From positions 1 through 64,000 of the forward strand of contig NZ_JAFBDW010000004.1 in assembly GCF_016908415.1 (NCBI RefSeq): 64,000 nucleotides of DNA, read 5' to 3'. This DNA comes from Caldicoprobacter guelmensis (GTDB lineage: Bacteria > Bacillota > Clostridia > Caldicoprobacterales > Caldicoprobacteraceae). The notes below the pieces were generated by a model. It saw only the letters and a list, made by a program, of their open reading frames with translations, did not search any database and was not told where the DNA came from. A program made the translations under genes and the position numbers. This document shows positions 24,371-33,574 of this stretch, piece after piece (position 1 is the first letter of the stretch; each line of letters opens with the position of its first letter).

Positions 24371-25297
24371 ATGAGGAAGTGTGATATAGGGGGGCAAGCG
24401 GTACTGGAAGGGGTGATGATGCGCGCTCCTTCACGTGTGGCTGTGGCTGTAAGGCGGTATGATGGAGAGATTGTGGTGCACAGCCAACAGCTGTCTTCCC
24501 TGAAGGATAGGCATCCAATCTTTAAATTGCCGATTATAAGGGGAATTGTAACTTTTGTTGAGACGCTGGTTGTGGGCATAAAGTCCCTTATGGCTTCTGC
24601 CGAGATGTATGGAGATCCAAGCGCTATGGAAGATTATCGACCATCCAGGTTTGAAAAGTTTGTGGCTGAGAAGACCGGCAAAAAGGTGGAAGATGTGATG
24701 TCCTGGTTTGCGCTGTTGCTGGCTGTCGGACTGGCTATAGTTCTGTTTGTTGTGGTTCCCGCCATGCTGACGGGGTTACTGAAGGGATGGGTGAACAGCC
24801 GTGTTGCGCTAGGATTGATCGAGGGCTTAATGCGTCTTATCATATTTATCGGGTATATTGTGTTGGTAGCCCGAATCAAAGATATCCATCGGGTTTTCCA
24901 GTATCATGGGGCAGAGCACAAGACTATTCACTGCTATGAACACGGCGAGGAGCTATCTATAGAAAATGTTAGGAAATACAGCACGCTGCATCCCAGGTGT
25001 GGTACGGCCTTTTTGCTGGTGGTGATGGTGGTAGGTATAGTAGCCTTTTCGGCATTGAGCTGGGATAACGTGATGGTTCGCATCCTCATAAAGATACTGT
25101 TGTTGCCTTTGGTGGCCGGTGTCTCATACGAAATAATAAAATGGGCGGGGAGGACCAGCTGGCCGGGCGTAAGATTGGTAATGTTCCCAGGATTGATGCT
25201 GCAAAAACTGACTACACGGGAACCTGATGATGCCCAGCTGGAAGTTGCCATAAGGGCTTTTGTGGAAGCTGCAGGGCTGAGCGGCAAGGAGGCTTAA
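24371..25297 (+). CDS. YqhQ-like DUF1385 membrane protein
   Basis: A 308-residue DUF1385 protein. The N-terminal signature CDIGGQAVLEGVMMRAP is unmistakable. Transmembrane segments lie at about 115-140, 155-175 and 210-250, and a conserved HGAEHKTIHCYEHGEEL lies between them. No activity is established for the family; clusters of His and Glu have suggested a metal-dependent role. In clostridia it regularly sits before prmC-prfA. It is separated from prmC by 1 bp, so the two are co-translated. Confidence 0.88.
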   Translation: MRKCDIGGQAVLEGVMMRAPSRVAVAVRRYDGEIVVHSQQLSSLKDRHPIFKLPIIRGIVTFVETLVVGIKSLMASAEMYGDPSAMEDYRPSRFEKFVAEKTGKKVEDVMSWFALLLAVGLAIVLFVVVPAMLTGLLKGWVNSRVALGLIEGLMRLIIFIGYIVLVARIKDIHRVFQYHGAEHKTIHCYEHGEELSIENVRKYSTLHPRCGTAFLLVVMVVGIVAFSALSWDNVMVRILIKILLLPLVAGVSYEIIKWAGRTSWPGVRLVMFPGLMLQKLTTREPDDAQLEVAIRAFVEAAGLSGKEA

Positions 25298-25298
25298 G

Positions 25299-26168
25299 AT
25301 GCAGCTGAAAGGGATGGAGGTGTTGAGGAAGGGGCAAAAAATTTTAGAGTGCTGTGATATCCCGGCAGCCAGGTTGGAGGCAGAGATTTTGATGGCCCAC
25401 ATGCTGAAGTGCCAGAGGCATGACCTGTACCTTACAAGGGACTGGAGACTGGATGGTACTCAGGCGCAGGAGTTTTTTGACCTAATATACAGGCGTTGTG
25501 AAGGCTGTCCCATTCAGTATATAACCAACAGGCAGGAATTCATGGGGCTGGAATTTTATGTTGATCACAGGGTATTGATACCCCGTGCCGATACCGAAAT
25601 ACTTGTGGAACACGTCATTGCTTGGGCGCGCAAAAGGGTGGAACGTATTCGTATACTGGATGTAGGCACGGGAAGTGGTGCAATTGCTATAAGCCTTGCA
25701 GTTTTTTTGCCCAATGCCTGTGTAACCGCTGTGGATATTTCGGGGGAGGCGCTGGATGTGGCAAGGCTTAACGCTCGACGGCATGGCGTTGAGAACCGCA
25801 TAACATTTCTTGAAGGGGATCTGTTTTCGCCTCTGTATGGCTGTCCTGATGCCCAACCTTTCGACGTTGTTGTATCCAACCCACCGTATATCCCCACTTC
25901 GGAGATTGAGGATTTGGAGGTACAGGTTAAAGATTATGAGCCGCGTATTGCCCTTGATGGAGGGGATGATGGCTTAAAGTTTTACGGCCGCCTGGCCAGA
26001 GAGGGATTGGAGTGGTTAAAGGCTGGCGGCTTACTAGCAGTTGAAGTAGGGTATGGACAGTCCCAAAAGGTTAAAGCTTTATTGGAAAGTACGGGATGTT
26101 ATGGGGATATTACCGTACACAAGGATTTGGCGGGTATTGAGCGCGTGGTTTTAGCCATGCGCCGTTGA
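25299..26168 (+). CDS. prmC: Release-factor glutamine methyltransferase PrmC
   Basis: Methylates the glutamine of the GGQ loop of RF1 and RF2. Its 289 residues comprise an N-terminal helical RF-binding domain and a Rossmann methyltransferase domain with ILDVGTGSGAIAIS and the catalytic NPPY in VSNPPYIPTSEI. The acceptor protein RF1 is encoded immediately downstream, the standard pairing (order reversed relative to E. coli, where prfA precedes prmC). Confidence 0.95.
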   Translation: MQLKGMEVLRKGQKILECCDIPAARLEAEILMAHMLKCQRHDLYLTRDWRLDGTQAQEFFDLIYRRCEGCPIQYITNRQEFMGLEFYVDHRVLIPRADTEILVEHVIAWARKRVERIRILDVGTGSGAIAISLAVFLPNACVTAVDISGEALDVARLNARRHGVENRITFLEGDLFSPLYGCPDAQPFDVVVSNPPYIPTSEIEDLEVQVKDYEPRIALDGGDDGLKFYGRLAREGLEWLKAGGLLAVEVGYGQSQKVKALLESTGCYGDITVHKDLAGIERVVLAMRR

Positions 26169-26250
26169 ATTTAGCTTAAACTCGGCGTCGCTATGATCCC
26201 ATTATCTTGTTTCATTTTTTAAATAAACTCGTGATAAAAGGGGAAGGTAT

Positions 26251-27327
26251 ATGCTAGAGAAACTGGAATTCATCGAAAAAAGATACGAAGAGTTGAGCAA
26301 GGCACTTGCTGATCCAGATATAATTGCTAAACAGAATGAATGGAAAAAGCTGGTCAAAGAGCACGCCGACCTGGAAGATATTGTGGTCAAATACAGGGAA
26401 TACAAGGCCATAGAACAGGACATAGCGGTGGCTCGTGAGATGCTAAAAGAAAAGCTAGATGGTGAGTCTTTGGCCATGCTTCGGGATGAGCTGGATGCCC
26501 TTGAGGAAAGAAAGGAAAAGGTGCTGCACGAGCTTAGGCTGCTGCTTTTGCCTAAAGACCCAAACGACGATAAAAACGTGGTGATGGAGATACGGGCAGG
26601 AGCAGGGGGGGAAGAGGCTGCCCTTTTTGGTGCAGACCTTTTTAGGATGTACAGCAGGTATGCGGAGCGCAAGGGCTGGAAGATAGAGGTCATGAGTGCC
26701 AATTACACCGATATGGGAGGGGTAAAAGAGGTCATATTTGTGGTAGAGGGTAAGGGCGCTTACAGTCGATTAAAATATGAAAGCGGAGTTCATCGGGTGC
26801 AGAGAATTCCCACCACCGAGTCGGGCGGGAGGATCCACACATCCACTGCTACTGTGGCTGTGCTTCCAGAGCCGGAAGACGTTGAAGTAGAGATAAATCC
26901 CGATGATTTAAGGATCGATGTATTCAGGTCGTCAGGGCATGGGGGCCAAAGCGTTAATACAACTGACTCGGCCGTGCGCATAACCCATTTGCCCACGGGT
27001 ATAGTGGTTACCTGCCAGGATGAAAGGTCGCAGCAGAAGAACAGGGAAAAGGCCATGAGGGTTTTGAAGGCCAGAGTGCTGGATGCCATTCAGAGGGAAC
27101 GAGAGCAGGAATATGCTCAGGCCAGGAAGAGCCAAGTGGGTACAGGCGACAGAAGCGAAAGGATACGGACCTATAATTTTCCACAGGGGCGTGTCACCGA
27201 CCATAGGATTGGATTGACCATATACAACTTAGAAAGCTTTTTAGATGGAGACCTGGATGAAGTCATAAATGAGCTTATAATAAATGAGCAGACTGAAAGG
27301 CTTAAGAATACCCAGACATCCCACTGA
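26251..27327 (+). CDS. prfA: Peptide chain release factor 1
   Basis: Reads UAA and UAG stops and triggers peptidyl-tRNA hydrolysis. The 358-residue protein has the class I RF order: helical domain 1, the codon-reading region PTTESGGRIHTSTATV, and the peptidyl-transferase GGQ motif in SSGHGGQSVNTTDSAV. The P-x-T anticodon tripeptide identifies RF1 rather than RF2 (SPF). No frameshift element is present. ATG 26251 follows AAAAGGGGAAGG. Confidence 0.96.
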   Translation: MLEKLEFIEKRYEELSKALADPDIIAKQNEWKKLVKEHADLEDIVVKYREYKAIEQDIAVAREMLKEKLDGESLAMLRDELDALEERKEKVLHELRLLLLPKDPNDDKNVVMEIRAGAGGEEAALFGADLFRMYSRYAERKGWKIEVMSANYTDMGGVKEVIFVVEGKGAYSRLKYESGVHRVQRIPTTESGGRIHTSTATVAVLPEPEDVEVEINPDDLRIDVFRSSGHGGQSVNTTDSAVRITHLPTGIVVTCQDERSQQKNREKAMRVLKARVLDAIQREREQEYAQARKSQVGTGDRSERIRTYNFPQGRVTDHRIGLTIYNLESFLDGDLDEVINELIINEQTERLKNTQTSH

Positions 27328-27378
27328 ATAATTATTATATAGTGGTATAAGAGCTCTAATGTATGGGGATGGTTTGGG

Positions 27379-28131
27379 TTGGATAAACTGCCGTTTAGCT
27401 GTATTATGGGCACAGCAGCTGGTATTGTGGGTACCGGCTTGGGGGGCTTAATGGGATTTGTTTTAAACAACCCGAGCAGGCGATTTTTGAGCACCCTGCT
27501 CAATTTTTCTGCTGGGTTAATGATGGCAGTGGTGTGTTTTGACCTTTTGCCAGAGGCATTTGAAATAGGGGGATTTGGTATAAGTATAATAGGTGTATGC
27601 TTGGGCGTGATAATGATTGTAACCTGTGATGAGGCTATAACTTCCTGGAAGAGCTATTTTAAACGAAATAGAAATTCTGCCTTTTTAAGACAGTATATAA
27701 AGACCGGGGTATTGCTGGGCATAGGTATTGCGCTTCACAATTTCCCAGAAGGGCTGGCCATAGGTTCGGGTTTTACGGCTATGGAGTCCTACGGCTTGGG
27801 ATTGAGCCTGGTTATTGCTTTCCACGATGTTCCTGAGGGCATTGCCATGGCTGCGCCCATGAGAATAGGGGGCATGGGCAAATGGAAGGTCTTTTTATCG
27901 GCCGTCATGGCCGGCGTTCCAACCGGTATTGGGGCTTTGGTGGGGTATCTGCTGGGTGAGATATCGCCTTACTTTATAAGCCTGTGTTTGGGATTTGCTG
28001 GAGGCGCTATGCTGTACATAACGTGTTTAGAGCTGATACCCAGGTCAAGAGACCTCTACAGAGGTAGAGTCCCTGGTCTGGGCCTTATAGTGGGAGTGAT
28101 AGCAGGGATTGTGGTGTCTTCTCTGCTTTAA
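27379..28131 (+). CDS. ZIP-family divalent metal transporter
   Basis: A 250-residue, eight-helix ZIP transporter resembling ZupT/GufA. The two metal-coordinating signatures are in the fourth and fifth helices: HNFPEGLAIGSG and HDVPEGIAMA. Substrate is likely zinc or another divalent metal. The TTG start at 27379 has GGGGAT-type purines upstream. It lies between prfA and the ywlC homologue, a position that holds other membrane proteins in B. subtilis. Confidence 0.88.
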   Translation: MDKLPFSCIMGTAAGIVGTGLGGLMGFVLNNPSRRFLSTLLNFSAGLMMAVVCFDLLPEAFEIGGFGISIIGVCLGVIMIVTCDEAITSWKSYFKRNRNSAFLRQYIKTGVLLGIGIALHNFPEGLAIGSGFTAMESYGLGLSLVIAFHDVPEGIAMAAPMRIGGMGKWKVFLSAVMAGVPTGIGALVGYLLGEISPYFISLCLGFAGGAMLYITCLELIPRSRDLYRGRVPGLGLIVGVIAGIVVSSLL

Positions 28132-28217
28132 TATATTGTTTTGTGCACAGGATGAAGGGTATTATATTTAACAAGACATTAAATTATGTATGTTCCCCTG
28201 AAAGGAGAAAGGTGTAG

Positions 28218-29300
28218 TTGGAGACCAGGATACTAAGGATAAATGACATAGACAAAGATTGCGGTGCCCTGTTGGAGGCTGCCAAGCTGATACAGGCAGG
28301 TGAATTAGTGGCCTTTCCTACCGAGACGGTATATGGTTTGGGAGCTAATGCTTTGAACTCAGGCGCAGTTCGAAAGATATTTGAGGCAAAGGGACGGCCA
28401 GGGGATAATCCCCTTATAGTGCATATTTCAAAGCTGCAAGATGTGGACAGGCTGGTAAGGGAATTGCCTCTGATAGCCACTGTACTTATGGAGCGTTTCT
28501 GGCCAGGTCCCCTTACTCTGATTTTAAAGAAGTCCAGCGTCGTGCCAGATATAGTGACGGCTGGTTTGGATACGGTGGCCATTAGGATGCCGCGGCATCC
28601 AGTGGCTTTAAAGTTTATAGAATACAGCGGTGTTCCTATTGCGGCTCCAAGCGCCAACAGGTCGGGCCATACCAGTCCCACCACAGCTCAGCATGTTTTG
28701 GATGACCTCGACGGCAGGATTCCCCTCATTCTGGATGGGGGAAAGTGTGAGGTGGGTTTGGAATCCACTGTTTTAGATTTGACGGCCGACGTTCCCACAA
28801 TTTTGAGGCCTGGCGGCGTCACCTATGAGATGTTGACGCAACTGTTGGGAGAAGTAGAGATTGATTCCGGCGCTTTAAAGCCTCTTGAAGGGCGACTTGC
28901 TAAATCTCCTGGTATGAAATACGTACACTATGCGCCGCGTGCTCAGGTAGTGGTGGTGCGAGGACAAATTGACGAAATGATAAAGAAGATAAATGAGTTA
29001 ACGCAGGAGTATATGGAGCAAGGGGTGACAGTAGGAATACTTGCTACTTGCGAAACAAAAGATCATTATAAGGAAGGCAAAGTGCTGGTATTGGGCAGTC
29101 GCACTCAGCCAGCCATTATGGCTTCTAACCTATTTTCGGCTTTGAGGCAGTTTGACGACATGGGAGTGAATATTGTTTTAGCAGAGTGGATAGAGCCCAA
29201 GGATGAAGGCTTAGCAATAATGAACCGCATGTTGAGGGCAGCAGCCTTCCGTGTGGTTGATGCGGAAAGTTCTACCGTTGGGGGAGGTTTTAGAGGTTGA
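28218..29300 (+). CDS. Threonylcarbamoyl-AMP synthase (Sua5/YwlC type)
   Basis: Forms L-threonylcarbamoyl-AMP from Thr, bicarbonate and ATP, the first step of t6A37 synthesis in ANN-decoding tRNAs. At 360 residues it is the long Sua5 form: a YrdC domain (about 15-215), with RKIFEAKGRPGDNPLIVHI and APSANRSGHTSPT, and a C-terminal Sua5 domain (about 230-350). TTG 28218 follows AAAGGAGAAAGG. It overlaps the next gene by 4 bp (TTGA), as in the B. subtilis ywlC-ywlE neighbourhood. Confidence 0.94.
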   Translation: METRILRINDIDKDCGALLEAAKLIQAGELVAFPTETVYGLGANALNSGAVRKIFEAKGRPGDNPLIVHISKLQDVDRLVRELPLIATVLMERFWPGPLTLILKKSSVVPDIVTAGLDTVAIRMPRHPVALKFIEYSGVPIAAPSANRSGHTSPTTAQHVLDDLDGRIPLILDGGKCEVGLESTVLDLTADVPTILRPGGVTYEMLTQLLGEVEIDSGALKPLEGRLAKSPGMKYVHYAPRAQVVVVRGQIDEMIKKINELTQEYMEQGVTVGILATCETKDHYKEGKVLVLGSRTQPAIMASNLFSALRQFDDMGVNIVLAEWIEPKDEGLAIMNRMLRAAAFRVVDAESSTVGGGFRG

Positions 29301-29764
29301 AAACGGTTCTGTTCGTGTGTACAGGAAATACCTGCCGAAGCCCCATGGCTGAGGCCTTGTTTAAGTACCTGGCAAGGAGGAGTGGGTTGGAGGATATAAA
29401 AGCCGTATCTGCAGGGCTGGCCGCTATTGAAGGGGACAGGGCTACTCCTCATGCTATTGAAGTCATGCAGCGAAGAGGGATAGACTTAAGCGATCATCGC
29501 GCTAAAAATGTAGATGCTTCACTTGTGGAAGAGGCTGACCTGATACTGACCATGACTTATCGACATAAATCGATACTGAGCAACATGTATCCGCAGGCTA
29601 CATCTAAGATACATGTGCTTAAGGAATACGTCGAAGACGGGGCAATTAAAGGGGAAATGGCGGAGATACTAGATCCCTTTGGTAAACCTGTTGAGGTGTA
29701 TGAGAGCTGTGCCATAGAGCTAGAAGAAGTTCTTAAGAAACTGGTAGAAAAGCTGAAAGCTTAA
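29297..29764 (+). CDS. ywlE: Low-molecular-weight phosphatase, YwlE-like (protein-arginine phosphatase candidate)
   Basis: A 155-residue low-molecular-weight PTP fold. The P-loop is C8-TGNTC-R14-SP and the general acid lies in LDPFGKP near residue 124. In YwlE the Thr at the equivalent of position 12 selects phospho-arginine over phospho-tyrosine; that Thr is present here (T12). Substrate would be proteins tagged by McsB kinase, which is not in this window. TTG start overlaps the stop of the upstream gene, and GGGGGAGG sits 9 bp before it. Confidence 0.88.
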   Translation: MKTVLFVCTGNTCRSPMAEALFKYLARRSGLEDIKAVSAGLAAIEGDRATPHAIEVMQRRGIDLSDHRAKNVDASLVEEADLILTMTYRHKSILSNMYPQATSKIHVLKEYVEDGAIKGEMAEILDPFGKPVEVYESCAIELEEVLKKLVEKLKA

Positions 29765-29771
29765 TTTTTTA

Positions 29772-29801
29772 TTGCAATTGTCACATACAATAGGTTATAA
29801 T
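29772..29801 (+). promoter_or_regulatory. Promoter of rpiA-upp
   Basis: TTGCAA (29772-29777) and TATAAT (29796-29801) with an 18-bp spacer, just after ywlE. Confidence 0.6.
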
Positions 29802-29834
29802 AGTAAAGAATGTTTTTGGGGGGTATAGTGAAGC

Positions 29835-30542
29835 ATGAAATCCCAAGAAGACAGTAAAAATCTCAAGAAAGTTGTCGGTTTAGCAGCGGCTGACCTGGTA
29901 AAAGATGGTATGACGGTCGGGATTGGGACAGGCAGTACGGCTGCGTTTTTTATCGAGGAATTGGGTCGAAGGGTCAAAGAGGGGCTTATCATTCGCGGCG
30001 TACCGACGTCTTATCAAGCCAAGCTTATGTGCTATAAGTATGGTATACCATTGCTGGATCCTTCGTTGGTGGACAGGCTGGATATTGCCATAGATGGTGC
30101 AGATGAGATCGACTACAGCCTAAACGCCATAAAAGGCGGTGGCGCTGCCAATACTATAGAGAAGATTGTAGCAGCCATGGCCGATGAGTTTGTAATCATA
30201 GCTGATCATTCCAAGCTGGTAGAAAGGCTGGCTGTATCTTTTCCGGTGCCGGTGGAGGTCATTCCCGCAGCTCTTGGTTTGGTGATGCGAAAGGTCAAAG
30301 AAATCGGTGCCAGGCCTGAGCTCAGGATGGCGGTCAGAAAAGCAGGCCCTGTGGTGACCGATAATGGCAATTTCATGGTGGACCTTTATTTTGACGAAGC
30401 GCCTGATGTATATTGGCTAAATCGCGTGCTGAAATCCATTCCGGGAGTGGTGGAGACCGGCTTGTTCTTAGGGATGGCCCACAAGGCCTTGATCGCGTGG
30501 GAGGACGGAGTGGAAGTGATGCTGGCTGCTCAAAAAGGATGA
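29835..30542 (+). CDS. rpiA: Ribose-5-phosphate isomerase A
   Basis: Interconverts ribose 5-phosphate and ribulose 5-phosphate. The 235-residue protein shows GIGTGSTAAFFIEEL (phosphate loop), IDGADEID, KGGGAANTIEKI with the conserved Lys, and ADHSKLVERL. B. subtilis has the unrelated RpiB (ywlF) at the corresponding place between ywlE and upp, so here a non-homologous enzyme fills the same slot. A PRPP-consuming enzyme (upp) follows. Confidence 0.95.
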   Translation: MKSQEDSKNLKKVVGLAAADLVKDGMTVGIGTGSTAAFFIEELGRRVKEGLIIRGVPTSYQAKLMCYKYGIPLLDPSLVDRLDIAIDGADEIDYSLNAIKGGGAANTIEKIVAAMADEFVIIADHSKLVERLAVSFPVPVEVIPAALGLVMRKVKEIGARPELRMAVRKAGPVVTDNGNFMVDLYFDEAPDVYWLNRVLKSIPGVVETGLFLGMAHKALIAWEDGVEVMLAAQKG

Positions 30543-30589
30543 ATGCCGTGCAGCCAAAGAAAGCCTAATGATAAAAAAGGAGAGGTAGA

Positions 30590-31219
30590 ATGGGTAGAGT
30601 ACACGTTTTAGATCATCCGTTGATTCAGCATAAGCTGTCCCTTGTCAGGGATAAGGAGACGGGGGCCAAGGAGTTCAGGGAACTGGTAGAGGAGATCTCT
30701 ATGCTTATGGCCTATGAGGTCACCCGTGATTTACCGCTCAAAGAAGTGGAGATAGAGACTCCGATTGGCAAGGCTAAGACTAAGGTCATATCCGGCAAGA
30801 AACTAGGAATCATACCCATTTTAAGAGCGGGGCTTGGAATGGTGGACGGCATGCTCAAACTTATACCGGCTGCCAAGGTAGGGCATATTGGCTTGTATCG
30901 TGACCCCGAAACGTTGGAACCGGTAGGGTATTACTGCAAACTGCCTGCAGATGTTGAAGAGAGGGAGCTCATTGTGACTGACCCCATGCTGGCCACTGGG
31001 GGGTCGGCATCTGCGGCATTGAATTTGATAAAGCAAAAAGGTGCAAAGAATATAAAATTTGTATGTTTGATAGCTGCACCCGAGGGAATTGAACGCCTTC
31101 GACGAGACCATGAAGATGTAGATATATATGTGGCAGCCATAGATAAATGCCTCAATGAACACGGATATATAGTACCTGGTTTAGGGGATGCAGGGGATAG
31201 GCTTTTTGGGACAAAATGA
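30590..31219 (+). CDS. upp: Uracil phosphoribosyltransferase
   Basis: Salvages uracil to UMP with PRPP. The 209-residue type I PRTase has ILRAGLGMVDGML, the PRPP-binding loop IVTDPMLATGGSASAAL and the uracil-binding C-terminal GLGDAGDRLFGTK. The start follows AAAAAGGAGAGG. In B. subtilis upp directly precedes the F-type atp operon; here a V-type ATPase operon follows instead. Confidence 0.96.
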   Translation: MGRVHVLDHPLIQHKLSLVRDKETGAKEFRELVEEISMLMAYEVTRDLPLKEVEIETPIGKAKTKVISGKKLGIIPILRAGLGMVDGMLKLIPAAKVGHIGLYRDPETLEPVGYYCKLPADVEERELIVTDPMLATGGSASAALNLIKQKGAKNIKFVCLIAAPEGIERLRRDHEDVDIYVAAIDKCLNEHGYIVPGLGDAGDRLFGTK

Positions 31220-31292
31220 CCTGGTGAGTCGGTTGCACCGTAAGACAGAATAGTAACGCACAACAGTGGTTTTTAGAGAGGTGGTGCTGGGG

Positions 31293-31619
31293 ATGGATAT
31301 GGATATCATAAAAGAGATTAGGGAGGCAGAGCAACGAGCTGAGGAGATAAAAAAGCAGGCGGTGGACAAGGCAAGGGAGATATTAAAAAGGGCCGAAGAA
31401 GAGGGGAACAGGTTTGTGGAAGAGGTGGTCCAACAGGCGCAGCAGGAGAAGCAGCAGTTTATGCATCAGGTTGAAGAGGAAGCCAAAAAGGAGATAGAGG
31501 CTTTACATCAAAAAGCGGAGGAAGAATGTCAAAGGATACGTCAAATGGCCCAGGCAAAATTGGAGGAAGCCATCTCTCTGGTTATGGGAAAGGTCGTGGA
31601 TATGCATGGCCATAGTTGA
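31293..31619 (+). CDS. V-type ATPase subunit H/G (peripheral stalk)
   Basis: A 108-residue, almost wholly alpha-helical, Glu/Lys/Gln-rich coiled-coil protein at the head of the V-ATPase operon (REAEQRAEEIKKQ and following heptads). In archaeal-type ATPases the H or G subunit pairs with E to form each peripheral stalk. ATG 31293 is preferred to the longer GTG frame at 31266. Overlaps the start of subunit I by 14 bp. Assignment rests on position and coiled-coil character. Confidence 0.75.
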   Translation: MDMDIIKEIREAEQRAEEIKKQAVDKAREILKRAEEEGNRFVEEVVQQAQQEKQQFMHQVEEEAKKEIEALHQKAEEECQRIRQMAQAKLEEAISLVMGKVVDMHGHS

Positions 31620-33573
31620 AATGAAGAAGCTGTTCCTCATTGGTTTACAGGCTGACAAAGATAGGATATTGAACGCTATTCAGTTCATGGGAAATGTAGA
31701 AATCGATGATATTGAGCTTGATGAATACATAGGAGAGGGGTACGGCGGCGAGAGCCAGCTTTTAGAAAGATATGATGGTCAGGGGATTGTGGAGCGTATC
31801 GAATCTCAGCTATCGGAGATAAAGTTTGCGCTGAATTTTATTGGGCGCTATAATAATGTGAAGCGTTCGGTGTTTGCACCCAAACCTGCTGTCAGCCTAA
31901 AAGAGCTTAACAAGGTGCGCAAGAATGCCGATTCTATATTGCAGGTGGCTGGTACCTGCCGCGAGCTGGAACAGCGCCTTACTGAGCTGTCAGCCAGGGC
32001 AACCCGCGTGCTCAGCACCAAACAACAGCTTTTGCCTTGGCGGGAACTTAATGTGCCGCTGGAACAGATAGGAGATACCGTGACTGTTCATACCATGATA
32101 GGTACGGTAGAAAAGGGGGTTGCAGCCCAGTTTGAGGAGAAAATGATACAGGAGCTGGGTTCAAGAGAATTTTACATACAGAAGGTGGGAGAGGACAAAG
32201 AGCAGGTTAACTATTTTTTGGCATATCACAAGGGTTTGGCTGAAGAAGTGGAGGCTCGGCTCAAGGAGCTGGGTTTTAGCCGCGTAAGCTTCAGCAATAT
32301 GCAAGGCACTCCTGTTGATATCATACAGCGATGTGACCGTGAGCTGCAGGCTATAGAGGCCGAAAGAAAAAAGATAGAGGAGCAGGCAAGGTCGCTGGCA
32401 GTGCGGGTCAATGAGCTGGAGATTCTCTACGATGCCTTGTCAATACAGAAGGAAAAGGAGGAGCAAGGGCTAAAGCTTCTTAAAACCGGTCAGGCTTTCC
32501 TGCTCAAAGGATGGATTCCCAGCCGCTATGCCGAAGCATTTGTATCTAAAATGCAAAGCGTCACTCCGGCGGTCTATATTCGGTTGGAAGATCCGGCGCC
32601 CGATGAGCTCTTCCCTGTGGCGTATGATAACCCACCTTTGGTACAGCCCTTTGAGCTGGTTACTGAGCTTTACAGCACGCCCCATCCTCGCAGCATAGAC
32701 CCCAACCCCTTTGTGGCGCCCTTCTTCTTCATATTTTTCGGGATAATGATGGGAGACGCTGGATACGGCATTGTAATCGCATCTGTAGCTTATTTGGCCA
32801 TGCGTAAGCTAAGGCTCAAGGGGATGGGAAAAAAGCTGGGCATGCTGGTGTTTTTGGGCGGGATATCTACTTTCCTGTGGGGTGCTGTGTTTGGAGGATG
32901 GTTTGGCAATATGGGACAGCTTTTAGGGTTACCTCCGTTGTGGTTTGATCCAGCTGGTCAACCCATAAAGATGCTCATATTTTGTTTCGCTTTAGGCCTC
33001 ATTCAGATTTTTGTGGGCATGGGCATCAAGGCTTATATGAGCATACGCCAGGGCAAGGTTTGGGACGCCATATTTGACCAGGGATTCTGGTATATTACTT
33101 TAATAGGCCTGGTGCTGATGGTGACATATTCGAAAGTGGTTGGGCAGTGCATGGCACTGGCCGGGGCAATGGGGCTTGTGCTCACTCAGGGCAGGCATCA
33201 AAAGAACATTATAAAGAGATTGTTGTCTGGCTTATTGAGCCTGTACAATATTACTGGGTATTTCAGTGATATGCTTTCGTATTCCAGGCTTTTTGCTCTG
33301 GGACTGGCCGGTGGCGTCATTGGGACTGTCATAAACCAGCTGGGACTTATGGCAGCCAAGTCGTGGATTGGCTGGATAATTGCCATCGTAGTTTTGGTAG
33401 CGGGACATTCGTTCAACATACTCATCAACATACTGGGTGCATATGTTCATTCCAGCAGGTTGCAGTACATAGAGTTTTTTGGCAGGTTTTTTGAGGCTGG
33501 AGGCCATGCCTTCAAGCCTTTGAGGATAAAGACAAAATTTATCGATGTATACAAGGAAGAGGAGGCTGTTTGA
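31606..33573 (+). CDS. ntpI: V-type ATP synthase subunit I (a subunit)
   Basis: A 655-residue subunit forming the two half-channels next to the rotor. Residues 1-340 form the cytoplasmic arm with long coiled coils; after this come about seven or eight transmembrane helices starting at NPFVAPFFFIFFGIMMGDAGYG. The SDMLSYSRLFALGLAGGVIGTVINQLG helix carries the conserved Arg facing the rotor glutamate. Matches NtpI of Enterococcus hirae. The start overlaps subunit H/G. Confidence 0.94.
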   Translation: MAIVEMKKLFLIGLQADKDRILNAIQFMGNVEIDDIELDEYIGEGYGGESQLLERYDGQGIVERIESQLSEIKFALNFIGRYNNVKRSVFAPKPAVSLKELNKVRKNADSILQVAGTCRELEQRLTELSARATRVLSTKQQLLPWRELNVPLEQIGDTVTVHTMIGTVEKGVAAQFEEKMIQELGSREFYIQKVGEDKEQVNYFLAYHKGLAEEVEARLKELGFSRVSFSNMQGTPVDIIQRCDRELQAIEAERKKIEEQARSLAVRVNELEILYDALSIQKEKEEQGLKLLKTGQAFLLKGWIPSRYAEAFVSKMQSVTPAVYIRLEDPAPDELFPVAYDNPPLVQPFELVTELYSTPHPRSIDPNPFVAPFFFIFFGIMMGDAGYGIVIASVAYLAMRKLRLKGMGKKLGMLVFLGGISTFLWGAVFGGWFGNMGQLLGLPPLWFDPAGQPIKMLIFCFALGLIQIFVGMGIKAYMSIRQGKVWDAIFDQGFWYITLIGLVLMVTYSKVVGQCMALAGAMGLVLTQGRHQKNIIKRLLSGLLSLYNITGYFSDMLSYSRLFALGLAGGVIGTVINQLGLMAAKSWIGWIIAIVVLVAGHSFNILINILGAYVHSSRLQYIEFFGRFFEAGGHAFKPLRIKTKFIDVYKEEEAV

Positions 33574-33574
33574 T

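Noticed and set aside
27379..28131. Assigning zinc as the substrate of the ZIP transporter
   Set aside because: Family members also move iron, manganese and cobalt, and no Zur box is visible; only divalent metal transport is supported.
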